64,000 nucleotides of DNA from Paraburkholderia kururiensis JCM 10599 = LMG 19447 (GCF_003986935.1 NZ_RJZE01000014.1:148399-212398), one strand, 5' to 3'; shown: positions 34,173 through 42,314, counted from the first letter of the stretch. The notes: generated from the letters alone by a model not told the origin. A program made the numbers and translations.

Positions 34173-34769
34173 TCAATTGCCCCAAAGACTCGCTATGTAC
34201 GCCAGCTCAGCATTGATCATTCGCTGAGTTGTTGCTGAACTCGCGCCGTAGGTGAATGCCTTCGCTTTCCTGATGTCTAGCACTGTCATCACATCGGTTG
34301 GTGCTGCCAGTTTTCGGAGCTCAGTTTCCATGAGATAAGTTATCAGGTCGGCGCGCGGTTTCGTCAGTGCATCGGCCTTGAAATACAGTTTGATGACATG
34401 ACGGATGCTGTCAACCGACATGCCGAGCTCTGGATTGATATTGATTTGAATGCCGGCATGCTCATAGCTCGCTCTTGGTGGCGAGAACCAAACAAGGCTT
34501 TTCTTTCCCCACCACTTTCTGTAGCCTTCGAGTAGCGCAGGGTAGTTCTTAATTTTCTTAGGATCACTAAGCTTGTCGAGGATGCGATCCAATTCGCTTT
34601 TCGGTTTGCTGCTCTGGTGAAGGTGAATGATTCCCTCACGCAACGTACGATAAAAATCGAGTGCTGGCTCATAGTCGGGGCGTTCCTTGACGCTCGCGAC
34701 CTTGGTTGCTTTTGGCGTTCCAGACTTCGAGACGATGTCCACGAAATCGGTAAGTGAAATGACGGCCAT
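34173..34769 (-). CDS. hypothetical protein, 198 aa
   Basis: Soluble, Lys/Leu-rich protein with no recognised domain. Visible blocks are YEPALDFYRTLREGIIHLHQ, FSPPRASYEHAGIQININPELG and a helical C-terminus. It lies 31 bases after 34801-34965 on the same strand, so they form a two-gene cassette. The cassette is convergent with the chimeric backbone gene, the same position that the caspase-like gene and the HNH gene occupy next to the other copies. Confidence 0.7.
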   Translation of the reverse strand: MAVISLTDFVDIVSKSGTPKATKVASVKERPDYEPALDFYRTLREGIIHLHQSSKPKSELDRILDKLSDPKKIKNYPALLEGYRKWWGKKSLVWFSPPRASYEHAGIQININPELGMSVDSIRHVIKLYFKADALTKPRADLITYLMETELRKLAAPTDVMTVLDIRKAKAFTYGASSATTQRMINAELAYIASLWGN

Positions 34770-34800
34770 CTGCTTTCGCCCTTATGAGAGCCGTAGACCC

Positions 34801-34965
34801 CTATTTGCCTTTCGGCCCGCGCTTGTGCGGTTCGGGATCGTTCTTCTCGTCGGCAAGGATCCGGGCTGCCATGCTCTTCACGGTTTTCTTGCTGGCAGTA
34901 CCGGTTTTCAGGGCGCGAGCGGCGTTGCTTGCGAGATTCTTTGTTGGTTTTTGCTTTTCTGCCAC
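34801..34965 (-). CDS. small basic protein, 54 aa
   Basis: GTG 34965 follows GGAGG with a 6-base spacer; an ATG at 35013 lacks one. The protein is Lys/Ala-rich (NLASNAARALKTGTASKKTVKSMAARILAD), a pattern seen in small proteins of phage-like islands. It probably forms an operon with the 198-aa gene downstream. A partner or antitoxin role is possible but unsupported. Confidence 0.6.
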   Translation of the reverse strand: MAEKQKPTKNLASNAARALKTGTASKKTVKSMAARILADEKNDPEPHKRGPKGK

Positions 34966-35104
34966 CGCAGCCTCCGCACACTTAACAATGGTCGTACAAA
35001 GATAGTCGGGCATATCGTCACATTCAAGTAATAAGTGCGTGAGCGAGTCGCGGGTGGGGAGTTGTTACCGATTGACTCATCAGGCAAAATACACCGGTTC
35101 GGTA

Positions 35105-35251
35105 GCGCCCACGGGCATCTCTGCGGGTTGCGCTGCACGTTACCAATCGGCCCTTTGGCGCCCATGCGAGCGATCGCGTGTGCGTGACCGGCGGAATCAG
35201 GGGCGGGTCCGAATCGCAAGATGCGGTCCGCAACGAGGATGCCGAAGGGGC
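35105..35251. repeat. 147-bp direct repeat R1
   Basis: Identical to R2 (35507-35652) except for one patch: ccctttg at 35151-35157 replaces caacct at 35553-35558. Short internal hairpins are visible (TGCGG-T-CCGCA, GCGATCGC). On the minus strand both copies keep the same open peptide frame, so a decayed coding origin is possible. Confidence 0.85.
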
Positions 35252-35506
35252 GACCGGGTCGCTTTCTGTCCCTAGAACTGTTGGGAAGGCGATTAACAAA
35301 CGTGTGGGGCATCCCCCAGGCAGGGAGGCGGGCGCGCCGGCAACGTCGCGGCGCATGTCTTCGAAGCATCGCCCTCGTTGCGCCGGCCGGAAGCTGGTCT
35401 GCGCGGCCGTGGCCGCCATCGCTTGCATCACCGGGATCAAAACCAGCGTAATGGAGGTGAGAATGAGAAGCATTTGCATCTACGCCGCCGCTTCGGTCGA
35501 AGTGCT

Positions 35507-35652
35507 GCGCCCACGGGCATCTCTGCGGGTTGCGCTGCACGTTACCAATCGGCAACCTGCGCCCATGCGAGCGATCGCGTGTGCGTGACCGGCGGAATCA
35601 GGGGCGGGTCCGAATCGCAAGATGCGGTCCGCAACGAGGATGCCGAAGGGGC
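35507..35652. repeat. 146-bp direct repeat R2, next to the RT gene
   Basis: Second copy of R1, ending 52 bases upstream of the RT start codon. It could be the template or structured RNA of the RT system, or a dispersed island repeat. The differences from R1 are not limited to adenines, which argues against a diversity-generating template/variable pair. Confidence 0.85.
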
Positions 35653-35704
35653 TTTCAGCCGCTGGTCTAGGGAGGATGTTCAACGCCAGCGAAGCACCTG
35701 AGAT

Positions 35705-36901
35705 ATGGCTAGAAACGCATACCATACTGCCCTGTCACTTGATGCCCTACGCGCGGCGTGGGGCATTCTATTTAAGAAATCTTCACCTCGATCCCGCAAT
35801 ACTACGGGCGTCGATGACATCTCCATCAACGACTTTCGTGCTGACGAAAAGGCTCGTCTCAATCGATTGGCTCGCGATTTGCACCGCAAAGCGTTCCAGT
35901 TTTCCGATCTTCGACCACACCTCATTCCGAAGTCTTCAGGAAAGGATCGGTTGATCTGCGTTCCGACGGTCCAAGATCGCATTGTGCAGAGAGCACTTTT
36001 GAATTTTCTTTCGGATCGCTACGCAGATCGGCTTGCTAACAAGATCAGCTATGGCTTCGTGAAGGATCGTGGGGTGAAGAAGGCTGTTCACGACGCTTGT
36101 GAGATTCGAGCGAAATATGGATGGGTCTACAAGACAGATATCGCGTCTTTTTTTGATTCCATTGATCGGTTGCATCTTGAGCGAGCGCTGAAGGCTGTCA
36201 TCCGTGAGCGCTCCCTCCATCCGCTGCTGATGCAGGCAATTGGTTGCGAGATTTCCGCGACGAAGGGGAGCGTTGCGAAGAGGATCAATCGACTCGGCAT
36301 CAAAGCCGGGCGAGGCGTGCGACAGGGAATGCCGCTATCCCCATTCTTTTCCAATATCATGCTGGCCGGTTTTGATCGCGTGATTGAGCAGCAGAGTCTT
36401 CGTGCGGTCAGGTATGCGGACGACCTGATTTTCTTTGCCTCGTCTCGTGGTGAGTGTGAGGATGTGGCTGAATTCTGCGCGCGCCATCTCGCCCCGATTG
36501 GGTTGATGGTGCCACCGGTTGAGCCCGGCTCGAAGTCAGTGATATACGAACCCGAGCAGGCTGCCGAATTTCTTGGTGTGAGCTTGGTTCGCCACCAGTC
36601 CAGCTACCGGCTTGAGTTGACGCAGGAACAAATCGATGTCATTCGTGATGACCTGCTTAAGCTCGGCTCAGTCCAGGAACTCGTGGCGCGACGGATAGCT
36701 CTGCCAAAACTGGGTAATGTACTCATGTTGAGGCGAAACGGGTATTTGGCAGCCTATGACATGTGTCACAACGTAGAAGATCTGGGTCGCGAGTTGGGGA
36801 AGTTGGAGCAGCGGCTACTTCGAAGAATCTATAGCGAAGGCCTCGGGATCGATCTCGCCAAGTTGTCGCCTGTGGCCCGCAACTTCTTGGGATTGAATTG
36901 A
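35705..36901 (+). CDS. reverse transcriptase
   Basis: Encodes 398 aa. The RT palm and fingers are intact: RxxxxPTVQDRIVQRAL (about 82-98), motif A YKTDIASFFDSID (D145), GRGVRQGMPLSPFFSN (203-217) and catalytic YADD (237-240). No X (thumb/maturase) or endonuclease domain follows, so it is not a complete group II intron protein. The retron VTG and NAxxH signatures were not found. A TIR gene follows by 114 bases. It is most likely the RT of an anti-phage RT-TIR module (retron-like or an unassigned defence RT). The start lacks a good Shine-Dalgarno. Confidence 0.88.
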   Translation: MARNAYHTALSLDALRAAWGILFKKSSPRSRNTTGVDDISINDFRADEKARLNRLARDLHRKAFQFSDLRPHLIPKSSGKDRLICVPTVQDRIVQRALLNFLSDRYADRLANKISYGFVKDRGVKKAVHDACEIRAKYGWVYKTDIASFFDSIDRLHLERALKAVIRERSLHPLLMQAIGCEISATKGSVAKRINRLGIKAGRGVRQGMPLSPFFSNIMLAGFDRVIEQQSLRAVRYADDLIFFASSRGECEDVAEFCARHLAPIGLMVPPVEPGSKSVIYEPEQAAEFLGVSLVRHQSSYRLELTQEQIDVIRDDLLKLGSVQELVARRIALPKLGNVLMLRRNGYLAAYDMCHNVEDLGRELGKLEQRLLRRIYSEGLGIDLAKLSPVARNFLGLN

Positions 36902-37015
36902 CGTAGTTCGTTGAAGAGTATGGCAATAAGTATTCGATCTTGAGGTGAACAGTGGCTGCTGCATGTGAAAATGGCAGTGCGTTCGTCTTCATTGGAAATC
37001 AAATCACTGGACCTG

Positions 37016-37957
37016 ATGATGGCAGAGAGCATTCCTCCCAGAGTATTCATTTCCTATTCTTGGGACAGCGAGGACCACAAGGCTTGGGTCCGCGCCTTGG
37101 CCGAGCGTCTCACAAAAAATGGTGTTCACGCGAGATTGGATCAATGGCATATTGTTCCAGGACAAAGCCTCACTCAGTTTATGGAGGCGGAAGTTTCTGG
37201 ATGCGATTTCACCCTCGTAGTCTGCACCAAGGAGTACGCGCGGAAATCTCTGGCGCGAGTTGGCGGTGTAGGCTATGAACAGCAAATCATTACTGGAAAT
37301 ATTGTCTCGGGGAAGGCTAGGGAGCACTTTATTCCAATCGTTCGTGATGGCGATTTCGCTGCGGGTCCTGAGTGCTCGATACCTGCTGCATTCCACGGAA
37401 ATTACGCCATTGATATGCGCTCCGACGCTAATTCGGATTTTTCAATGGAGTCGCTGCTAAGAGCGATTTTCAAAGCGCCGATGTATTGTCCGCCTGACCT
37501 TGGCGAACCTCCGATCTTCGCAGTTGATCAAGAACCGATCACAATTGAGCAAGAACAACAAGAAGGTGAGGAAATCCATCTTGCTGAACTTGATATAGAT
37601 GGTTGGCGCCTGCGAAGTGGCGTTGCTAGTCACCGCCGATGGCCCGAAACGTTTGAGATTCCGGATGAGCAAGAGCGTCGTGGACTCGTAAGTGGCGACA
37701 TCGTCAAGCTTATGTTCGATATACAGGTGCCAGACGATCCCGAACTCGGTGATTGCTCTAGCGAGCGGATGTGGGTCATCGTACACGAGCGATCTGGTCC
37801 CTACTATATTGGAGAGCTAAACAATATTCCCGCTTGCGCCGACGAGCAGGAGCACCTGGCGGTTGGCGATCGAGTCGTGTTTTTGCCGGAACATGTCATC
37901 TCGATCTATTCGCGTGGTGGCGCAGAGGTGACAGTCGATGACGAAGACCAGGCTTAA
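37016..37957 (+). CDS. TIR-domain protein, likely effector of the RT
   Basis: About 313 aa. The N-terminal TIR/SEFIR-type domain is clear: RVFISYSWDSEDHKAWVRAL, GVHARLDQWHI, CDFTLVVCTKEYARKS and GVGYEQQIITG with a candidate catalytic Glu. TIR domains in defence usually cleave NAD+. The C-terminal part (RMWVIVHERSG ... GELNNIPA ... LAVGDRVVF) resembles a DUF2314-like beta domain. The frame is open from GTG 36965; I use ATG 37016 because TIR proteins normally begin just before the first strand. Its place after the RT parallels retron-TIR systems. Confidence 0.82.
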   Translation: MMAESIPPRVFISYSWDSEDHKAWVRALAERLTKNGVHARLDQWHIVPGQSLTQFMEAEVSGCDFTLVVCTKEYARKSLARVGGVGYEQQIITGNIVSGKAREHFIPIVRDGDFAAGPECSIPAAFHGNYAIDMRSDANSDFSMESLLRAIFKAPMYCPPDLGEPPIFAVDQEPITIEQEQQEGEEIHLAELDIDGWRLRSGVASHRRWPETFEIPDEQERRGLVSGDIVKLMFDIQVPDDPELGDCSSERMWVIVHERSGPYYIGELNNIPACADEQEHLAVGDRVVFLPEHVISIYSRGGAEVTVDDEDQA

Positions 37958-38449
37958 CGGTTTTTAGAATCGAGTTCTTAACCGTAATTTCCTCCCTGCT
38001 CGAAACGCTCGTTGCCGAGAGTGCGTCTCGAATTGCAAGGGGAATGAAACAGTCTCCGTGCTTTAAAACGCGAGGCTATATCGTCAGCTTCTTGATGTCG
38101 GTGCTGGCGTGAAAACTGGCATCGCAGTGAATCCCGCATGAACAGCGGTTCATCGTGAGGCTGGGAGAAATTATGACGTGAGAACGCGCGTTGTTAGTGA
38201 TTTTAATTAACGCGCTGGGGCTTGGGAAGCTGGGGTAATAGCCATTATACGACGCCCGCGGAGCCGGTGATTCTACAGGGATTTTTGAGGTTTGGGCAGT
38301 GGCGGGGTTTGGACGCTGGCAGCGAAACCGGCGTGGGTTGATGGTGGAGCAATGGCATCGTTCGTAAGATGACTTGTCGCCCGTGTTGAAGGGGCCAGCT
38401 CCAGGTTTCGGCGTATGATCACGCGATCTACGGCTACGGGTAGTGAGCG
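37958..38449. other. junction of islands 1 and 2, non-coding
   Basis: 492 bases without a gene: the right end of island 1 (38075-38259, including attachment copy 2) followed by the left end of island 2 (38260-38385), which carries a tRNA-type promoter on the minus strand (38270-38299). Confidence 0.75.
38075..38259. repeat. 185-bp right end of island 1 including attachment copy 2
   Basis: Colinear with 44746-44930, equal length, beginning GCTATATCGTCAGCTTCT in both. The last 51 bases before the island boundary and the next 5 are identical in the two copies (38209-38264 and 44880-44935). It is probably the recombination end recognised by the mobilising enzyme. Confidence 0.85.
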
Positions 38450-39916
38450 ATGGCGCTGGCTAGCGTTCCATTCCAAATATCGGGCCATGCACAAGCCGAA
38501 ATCGATCGATTTCGGGCTCTCGCAGAGCATTGGGCGAGTGCCGCGCAGCATGCCATCGTGTCGTACTTGGCCATTGAAGACGCAGGCGCAAAGTGGCTTC
38601 ATTGGGCGATAGTTCGATACGTCTACGAGACAGTCCGCCCGTCTTTGCTCGAACCTTCTGTCGTAGAGCTGGACGGGATTGTAGTAGGGCGAGTGCCGAT
38701 TGATTTGGCGAACGCGAGTTTCGACCTTGATCGAATCCTCCGTACAGGGCAGATCGAGATCGACGGCGAGTTCTACACGCTGCCGCAGACTGAAGGGAAT
38801 TCCTTGGGGGCAACGTTTTTTGCGGACAGCCATCCTCAAGTTCAACCCAGTCAGGCAAGATCGCCAGCGCTGATGCTGTCAGCCGGCCGGTCGCCAAATC
38901 TGGACCAGCGGCTGCTCAGAGATTTTGAGCATCGGGTGCGATCTCTCGACGCTCCGTACGACGGCATGGCTGACTTGTTGAATGAGCATCTCTTGCCCAT
39001 CGCAGTCATGCAACGTACGGATGCAGCCATAGAGATCTTGCTCGAAAGACCGGCGGAGACTGTCTTGGGGGATTCGTTCATCGGCGACGGCAAACTTTCA
39101 GCCAAGATCGTTGCTAGCCCTCGTGTTGATCCTTCCCTGCTCAAGGTTGGTGTGAAATATACGTCGGATACACAGAAAGCTACGCGATTGTCGGTAGGTG
39201 GGGCAACGCTTGGCTGGACCGATCAGGATGACGGCCTAATTGCTGCGCGAGTTGAGCAAGATGTTGGCGATGCGCCAGTCTGCCAAGTCTTTCTCAGCTA
39301 CGCTGGACATCATATTTCACGATGGTGGGTCGGTGATCCCATGCGATTGCCCAGTCAGCGCGCGGCATTCCTTGCCCAATTCGATAAGAACCTCGCAAAG
39401 CTACGCGAAGAACTATTGTCGCGCGATTCGCGTGGTCACCCGTTCGAACGAGTCTTGGCACTCGTACTGGAAGAACTCGGGTTCGACTGCATGTATCTCG
39501 GTGAGGTGTCCCACTTGCAGGAAGCGCCGGATATTTATTGTGAGACTCCGACTCGACGGGTGGCAGTGATCGAGTGCGCGGCAGCCGTCACCAACTCCTC
39601 CGAGAAGCTTTCGAAGCTACACCAGCGCGTGCTACGTATAAAGGACAGCTTTGCCGTGCAGCGACTCGGAAATGTTCGGGTGAACGGAGTCCTCATCACA
39701 AAGCACGGAGATGCAGAGATCGTGCCGTTTATCGAAGAGGCAGAGCGATTCGGATTAGCTATCGTTGGTCTTTCTGCGTTGACTCGTCTTGCGGATGGAT
39801 TGCGCTTCAAGATTCAGCCCGATACGCTGTATGATGAGCTTTCTAATCCTGTCCAGCGATCTGCGGACCTGTTTGATCAGATTGGTACATCCCGGCGAGA
39901 CTCCTCAGTTGTTTAA
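38450..39916 (+). CDS. putative PD-(D/E)xK-fold protein, 488 aa
   Basis: The C-terminal third has a restriction-endonuclease-like layout: a helix (FERVLALVLEELGFDCMYLG), then EAPDIYCETPTRRVAVIECAAA, where APD supplies the Asp and ECAA stands where ExK is expected. A following helix contains EKLSKLHQRVLRIK. The Lys of ExK is replaced, so activity is uncertain. The N-terminal 330 residues have no recognised domain. The gene is the first of island 2, in the same position as the helicase-nuclease in island 1. Probably a defence protein (inference). Confidence 0.7.
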   Translation: MALASVPFQISGHAQAEIDRFRALAEHWASAAQHAIVSYLAIEDAGAKWLHWAIVRYVYETVRPSLLEPSVVELDGIVVGRVPIDLANASFDLDRILRTGQIEIDGEFYTLPQTEGNSLGATFFADSHPQVQPSQARSPALMLSAGRSPNLDQRLLRDFEHRVRSLDAPYDGMADLLNEHLLPIAVMQRTDAAIEILLERPAETVLGDSFIGDGKLSAKIVASPRVDPSLLKVGVKYTSDTQKATRLSVGGATLGWTDQDDGLIAARVEQDVGDAPVCQVFLSYAGHHISRWWVGDPMRLPSQRAAFLAQFDKNLAKLREELLSRDSRGHPFERVLALVLEELGFDCMYLGEVSHLQEAPDIYCETPTRRVAVIECAAAVTNSSEKLSKLHQRVLRIKDSFAVQRLGNVRVNGVLITKHGDAEIVPFIEEAERFGLAIVGLSALTRLADGLRFKIQPDTLYDELSNPVQRSADLFDQIGTSRRDSSVV

Positions 39917-39930
39917 GTGCAGGCCTTGGC

Positions 39931-40644
39931 TCAGCTTGGGCTTGTCTCCAGTTGAGCGATACAGAATGACCGCATTTCATTGAGAGCCCCGATCGCCTCC
40001 TTGGCCGGATAAACCTTCGCTTCTTGAAGAGCCTGCTCGATATGGCTTCTGTTTTCTTTCAGTAGTTTCCGAGCAAAATCCGGAACGAATGGCGACTGCA
40101 AACCCTTCTCGACGTGCGAAAGATCGAGTTTAGGTCCTTCGACGTGCTCGAATGGACCCAGTTTCGATGACAAATACTCGCTGAAATCGAGAGCAAATTC
40201 GAGGCAGAAGGTGCGGACATCTTGTTCGGGCGCAGGTATTTGAATGAGTGCCCCTCTGTTGTCAAACCTGCGGATTTCGGCCGGGACGTAGAAATGACCA
40301 TCCGCCCAAACGGAAATCATCGGATTGCCGTCATGAGTTGCCGCATTCCTGCTCATTCTCATGAATTCGCCGTGCCTCAACTGACCGATGTCTGTCCATG
40401 TGATCTTCGGGTCCAGAAAAGTGGAGCCAGCATCTTTCAAAGTTTGGACGGCGTTGCTAAAAGAAGAAAAAGCGAAAGGGACTTCGGCATGCGCGCTTTC
40501 GGGCTGATTTAGTCCCATGCGTAAGGTCTCAATGGACTCGTCGCAACACCTTACGATCCATCGCAAATGGAATCCGAATTCTTCGATTTTTCCTTTGAAA
40601 AAATTTGAGACCCAAATACGGTGTAGTTCCGGCGTGAGATTCAT
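39931..40644 (-). CDS. hypothetical protein with an RX4H motif
   Basis: Encodes 237 aa. ATG 40644 follows AGAGG with a 7-base spacer; the frame is open further upstream but crosses the divergent gene. The sequence LRHGEFMRMSRNAATHDG contains R-N-A-A-T-H, fitting the RX4-6H motif of HEPN ribonucleases, in a helical context. If real, it could be an RNA-cutting effector. It is divergent from 40681, with only 36 bases between starts. Confidence 0.65.
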   Translation of the reverse strand: MNLTPELHRIWVSNFFKGKIEEFGFHLRWIVRCCDESIETLRMGLNQPESAHAEVPFAFSSFSNAVQTLKDAGSTFLDPKITWTDIGQLRHGEFMRMSRNAATHDGNPMISVWADGHFYVPAEIRRFDNRGALIQIPAPEQDVRTFCLEFALDFSEYLSSKLGPFEHVEGPKLDLSHVEKGLQSPFVPDFARKLLKENRSHIEQALQEAKVYPAKEAIGALNEMRSFCIAQLETSPS

Positions 40645-40650
40645 AGGCAA

Positions 40651-40666
40651 CCTCTTTGCAAAGAGG
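40651..40666. promoter_or_regulatory. 16-bp perfect palindrome between divergent starts
   Basis: CCTCTTTGCAAAGAGG lies in the 36-base gap between starts 40644 (minus) and 40681 (plus). Each arm supplies the AGAGG Shine-Dalgarno of one gene. It could be an operator or an RNA-level control site. Confidence 0.6.
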
Positions 40667-40680
40667 AGGATTCTACTTCG

Positions 40681-40950
40681 TTGCGTCGACCGCAGGACTG
40701 CCGGGATAGTCGACGCATCGACGACATCCGACACTACGACGATTTTTCTCCGCTGACCATCGACCAGATTCAAGGGTTGGTGGAATCTATTCAAGACGCG
40801 TTTGGCAATGATTTCTCGCGAGCCATCTTCACGAATCATCTGTTGGCCCTGCTCGAAGACGTGCCGGGTTACGAGACGGGCGATGTCCCTGCGACGTTGA
40901 TCGAGTCGGCGTGGGTTGCCTACAGTCAAAGCGCGTCGCCGTCAAAGTAG
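40681..40950 (+). CDS. small island-backbone protein, copy B
   Basis: About 89 aa. Paralogue of 26725-26940: QIQGLVESIQDAFGNDFSRA, FTNHLLALLEDVPG and LIESAW are shared. The codon matching the ATG of copy A is ATC, so translation must start elsewhere. TTG 40681 is preceded by a very strong AGAGGAGGA (40662-40670). The 3' end overlaps the convergent Mrr fragment by 25 bases. The two genes that follow copy A in island 1 are missing here. Confidence 0.65.
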   Translation: MRRPQDCRDSRRIDDIRHYDDFSPLTIDQIQGLVESIQDAFGNDFSRAIFTNHLLALLEDVPGYETGDVPATLIESAWVAYSQSASPSK

Positions 40951-41120
40951 TCTGAATCTATCTTCTTGATCTGATAGCTGCTCGCGGTTGAAACCTCGAC
41001 ATCATGATCTACCATGAGTTGAACGAGCAACTCGCGATCCAAGAGAATGATCTTCGACGTGATCGCGTTTGCGTATTCCTTGGCTTCGCGAGTAAAGGTG
41101 GCCGATGGCGTCTTCCAATT
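40926..41120 (-). pseudogene. C-terminal fragment of an Mrr-type restriction endonuclease
   Basis: The minus strand encodes KTPSATFTREAKEYA, SKIILLDRELLVQLMVDHDV and QIKKIDSDYF, which match the end of Mrr-family proteins (FS.EA.EYA, KIVLIDG..LA.LMIDH.VGV, V.KIDSD.F). The catalytic domain that should precede it is absent: upstream sequence is another gene fragment on the opposite strand. A remnant of cargo turnover. Confidence 0.7.
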
Positions 41121-41826
41121 TGTGTCAGTAGGAACAACTGCCATCTGCAATATCGACACCTACGTCTACTCTGCGATCGTGGGCACGATCGCATCTATTA
41201 GTATGATCCTCCGGGACGGTCGAATTAACGATGCATATGCGCGGCTGAGAAAATGCTACGACTCTGCGGTGATAAACGTTTACTCAAATTTATACCTTCG
41301 GGAGCACTACGAGAAATGGGATTTCACGGCGGAGACGCTGCTGGCCGAGCAGATCAATGGCTGGCTACATGGTCGAGTGAAGTTGCCCGAGTATCGCGTG
41401 ATGTCGAGTTATATACGGTCCAGCGAAAAGCTTTGTACGATCAACAGTCTCTTGCACGCGGACGATACATACAAGAAGACCCGAGGTCGATGCAACGATA
41501 ACACTCACTACAACTTCTTCGAAAACATCATGCTGAACAATCGAGAAGTGTATATCCGCAGCCGGGGTGCCGCTATCGAACAGATTCGACTGGATGCGAT
41601 TGTGATTTTCGTTCTCCACTTCTCCTATGTAGTTTCGGTGAACGAGCACTACTTGGTGTCGAGCGACTACACGGATTATATGGAGTGCGGCTTCGCTCTC
41701 CCGGAAGGCTGCGAGCACTGGGTCGCACCCTACGCGCAAGATGCGTTCAATTCGATCCTGCGTGTTCATAGGCCCGACTTAGCAGAGGCCATTCGGCAAA
41801 GTAGCGCAATGCAATTTGATGGCTGA
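41047..41826 (+). pseudogene. 3' part of an unrecognised gene, N-terminally truncated
   Basis: From about residue 38 (YVYSAIVGTI, then LRKCYDSAVINVYSNLY, WLHGRVKLPEYRVMS, RCNDNTHYNFFENIMLNNRE, DYTDYMECG, WVAPYAQDAFN) this reads as a genuine helical protein of at least 220 residues. The first 37 codons are antisense to the Mrr fragment, so the original 5' end has been replaced. Transcription and translation signals are not evident. The type of protein is unknown. Confidence 0.6.
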
Positions 41827-41839
41827 TAGGAAGTCTAGG

Positions 41840-41992
41840 GGAAGATTGGGAAGAGTGATGTGAAAACTGTCATTGTTCCTCGCCGGATTTGCGGATGGTC
41901 GCCGTCGTGTCGGCAGCGGGTGCTCGCCTGCTGTTGCCCTGAAGGTTGATCTGCTGGACCCTGGGCGCACTTTCAACGAACGGAGTGCGATC
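41840..41992 (+). repeat. conserved leader of the MVDQKQG gene, copy 3
   Basis: Matches 31690-31843 in order and spacing, including GTGAAAACTGTCATTGTTCC, GCACTTTCAACG and CGGAGTGCGATC directly before the ATG at 41993. Confidence 0.7.
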
Positions 41993-42314
41993 ATGGTCGA
42001 TCAGAAGCAAGGTGCAACGAGTAAGGACGAGAAAGTGGGCAAGCCGGTTGCCAGCGATTCGAAGACGGGCGCTGGTGCGTCGGCGGCAAACGTAACGGGG
42101 AACGATACCGCAGCGAAGGCGGCACAGGCGACGCCGGCTGCGCCGACGAAGGGAACTGGCGACGGAAATCTACAAGCGGATGCGGACCGTCAAGGACGTG
42201 ACGCGGAAAGACATCATCGAGAAGTTCATCGCCGAGGTGAAGCTGACGAAGGCCGGCGCGAGCACGTACTACCAGATGATCAAGGACAAGCACGAGCCGA
42301 TGGGCAAAAAGTAA
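41993..42314 (+). pseudogene. MVDQKQG backbone gene, copy 3, frameshifted
   Basis: The start and first half match copy 1. At about 42150 the DNA reads CCGACGAAGGGAACTGG where copy 1 has CCGACGAAGATGGAACTGG: two bases (AT) are missing. After restoring them, the frame gives the full conserved helical unit and a stop at 42312-42314. The DNA downstream of the lesion is otherwise undamaged, so the break is recent. Confidence 0.8.

Larger units (their letters stand above)
34966..35704. other. non-coding region upstream of the reverse transcriptase
   Basis: About 740 bases without a convincing gene. It contains two near-identical 146-147 bp direct repeats (35105-35251 and 35507-35652) separated by 255 unrelated bases. 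Reading frames in it are shadows. The second repeat ends 52 bases before the RT start, where a retron would have its msr-msd RNA. Confidence 0.6.
21985..38259. mobile_element. island 1: tRNA-Gly-integrated genomic island without recognisable integrase
   Basis: A 16.3-kb segment between attachment copies 1 and 2. It has a left end (21985 to about 22105) and a 185-bp right end (38075-38259) that both resemble those of island 2. GC content and codon use are lower than in the flanks. Cargo includes a helicase-nuclease with a DUF3800 gene, an XRE-controlled operon, a truncated primase-polymerase, a caspase-like protease with a membrane partner, and an RT-TIR pair. No tyrosine or serine integrase, transposase or conjugation gene was recognised, so it may depend on enzymes supplied in trans. 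Confidence 0.82.

Noticed and set aside
34908..35588. Frames of 136-215 codons in the repeat region
   Set aside because: They run through both strands of the direct repeats with Arg/Pro-rich content and no start signals.
35105..35652. Diversity-generating retroelement with template and variable repeats
   Set aside because: The differences between repeats are not adenine-directed, neither repeat lies in the 3' end of a target gene, and no Avd-type accessory gene is visible.
35705..36901. Group II intron-encoded protein
   Set aside because: No maturase or endonuclease domain follows the RT, and no domain V/VI RNA structure is recognised downstream; a TIR gene follows instead.
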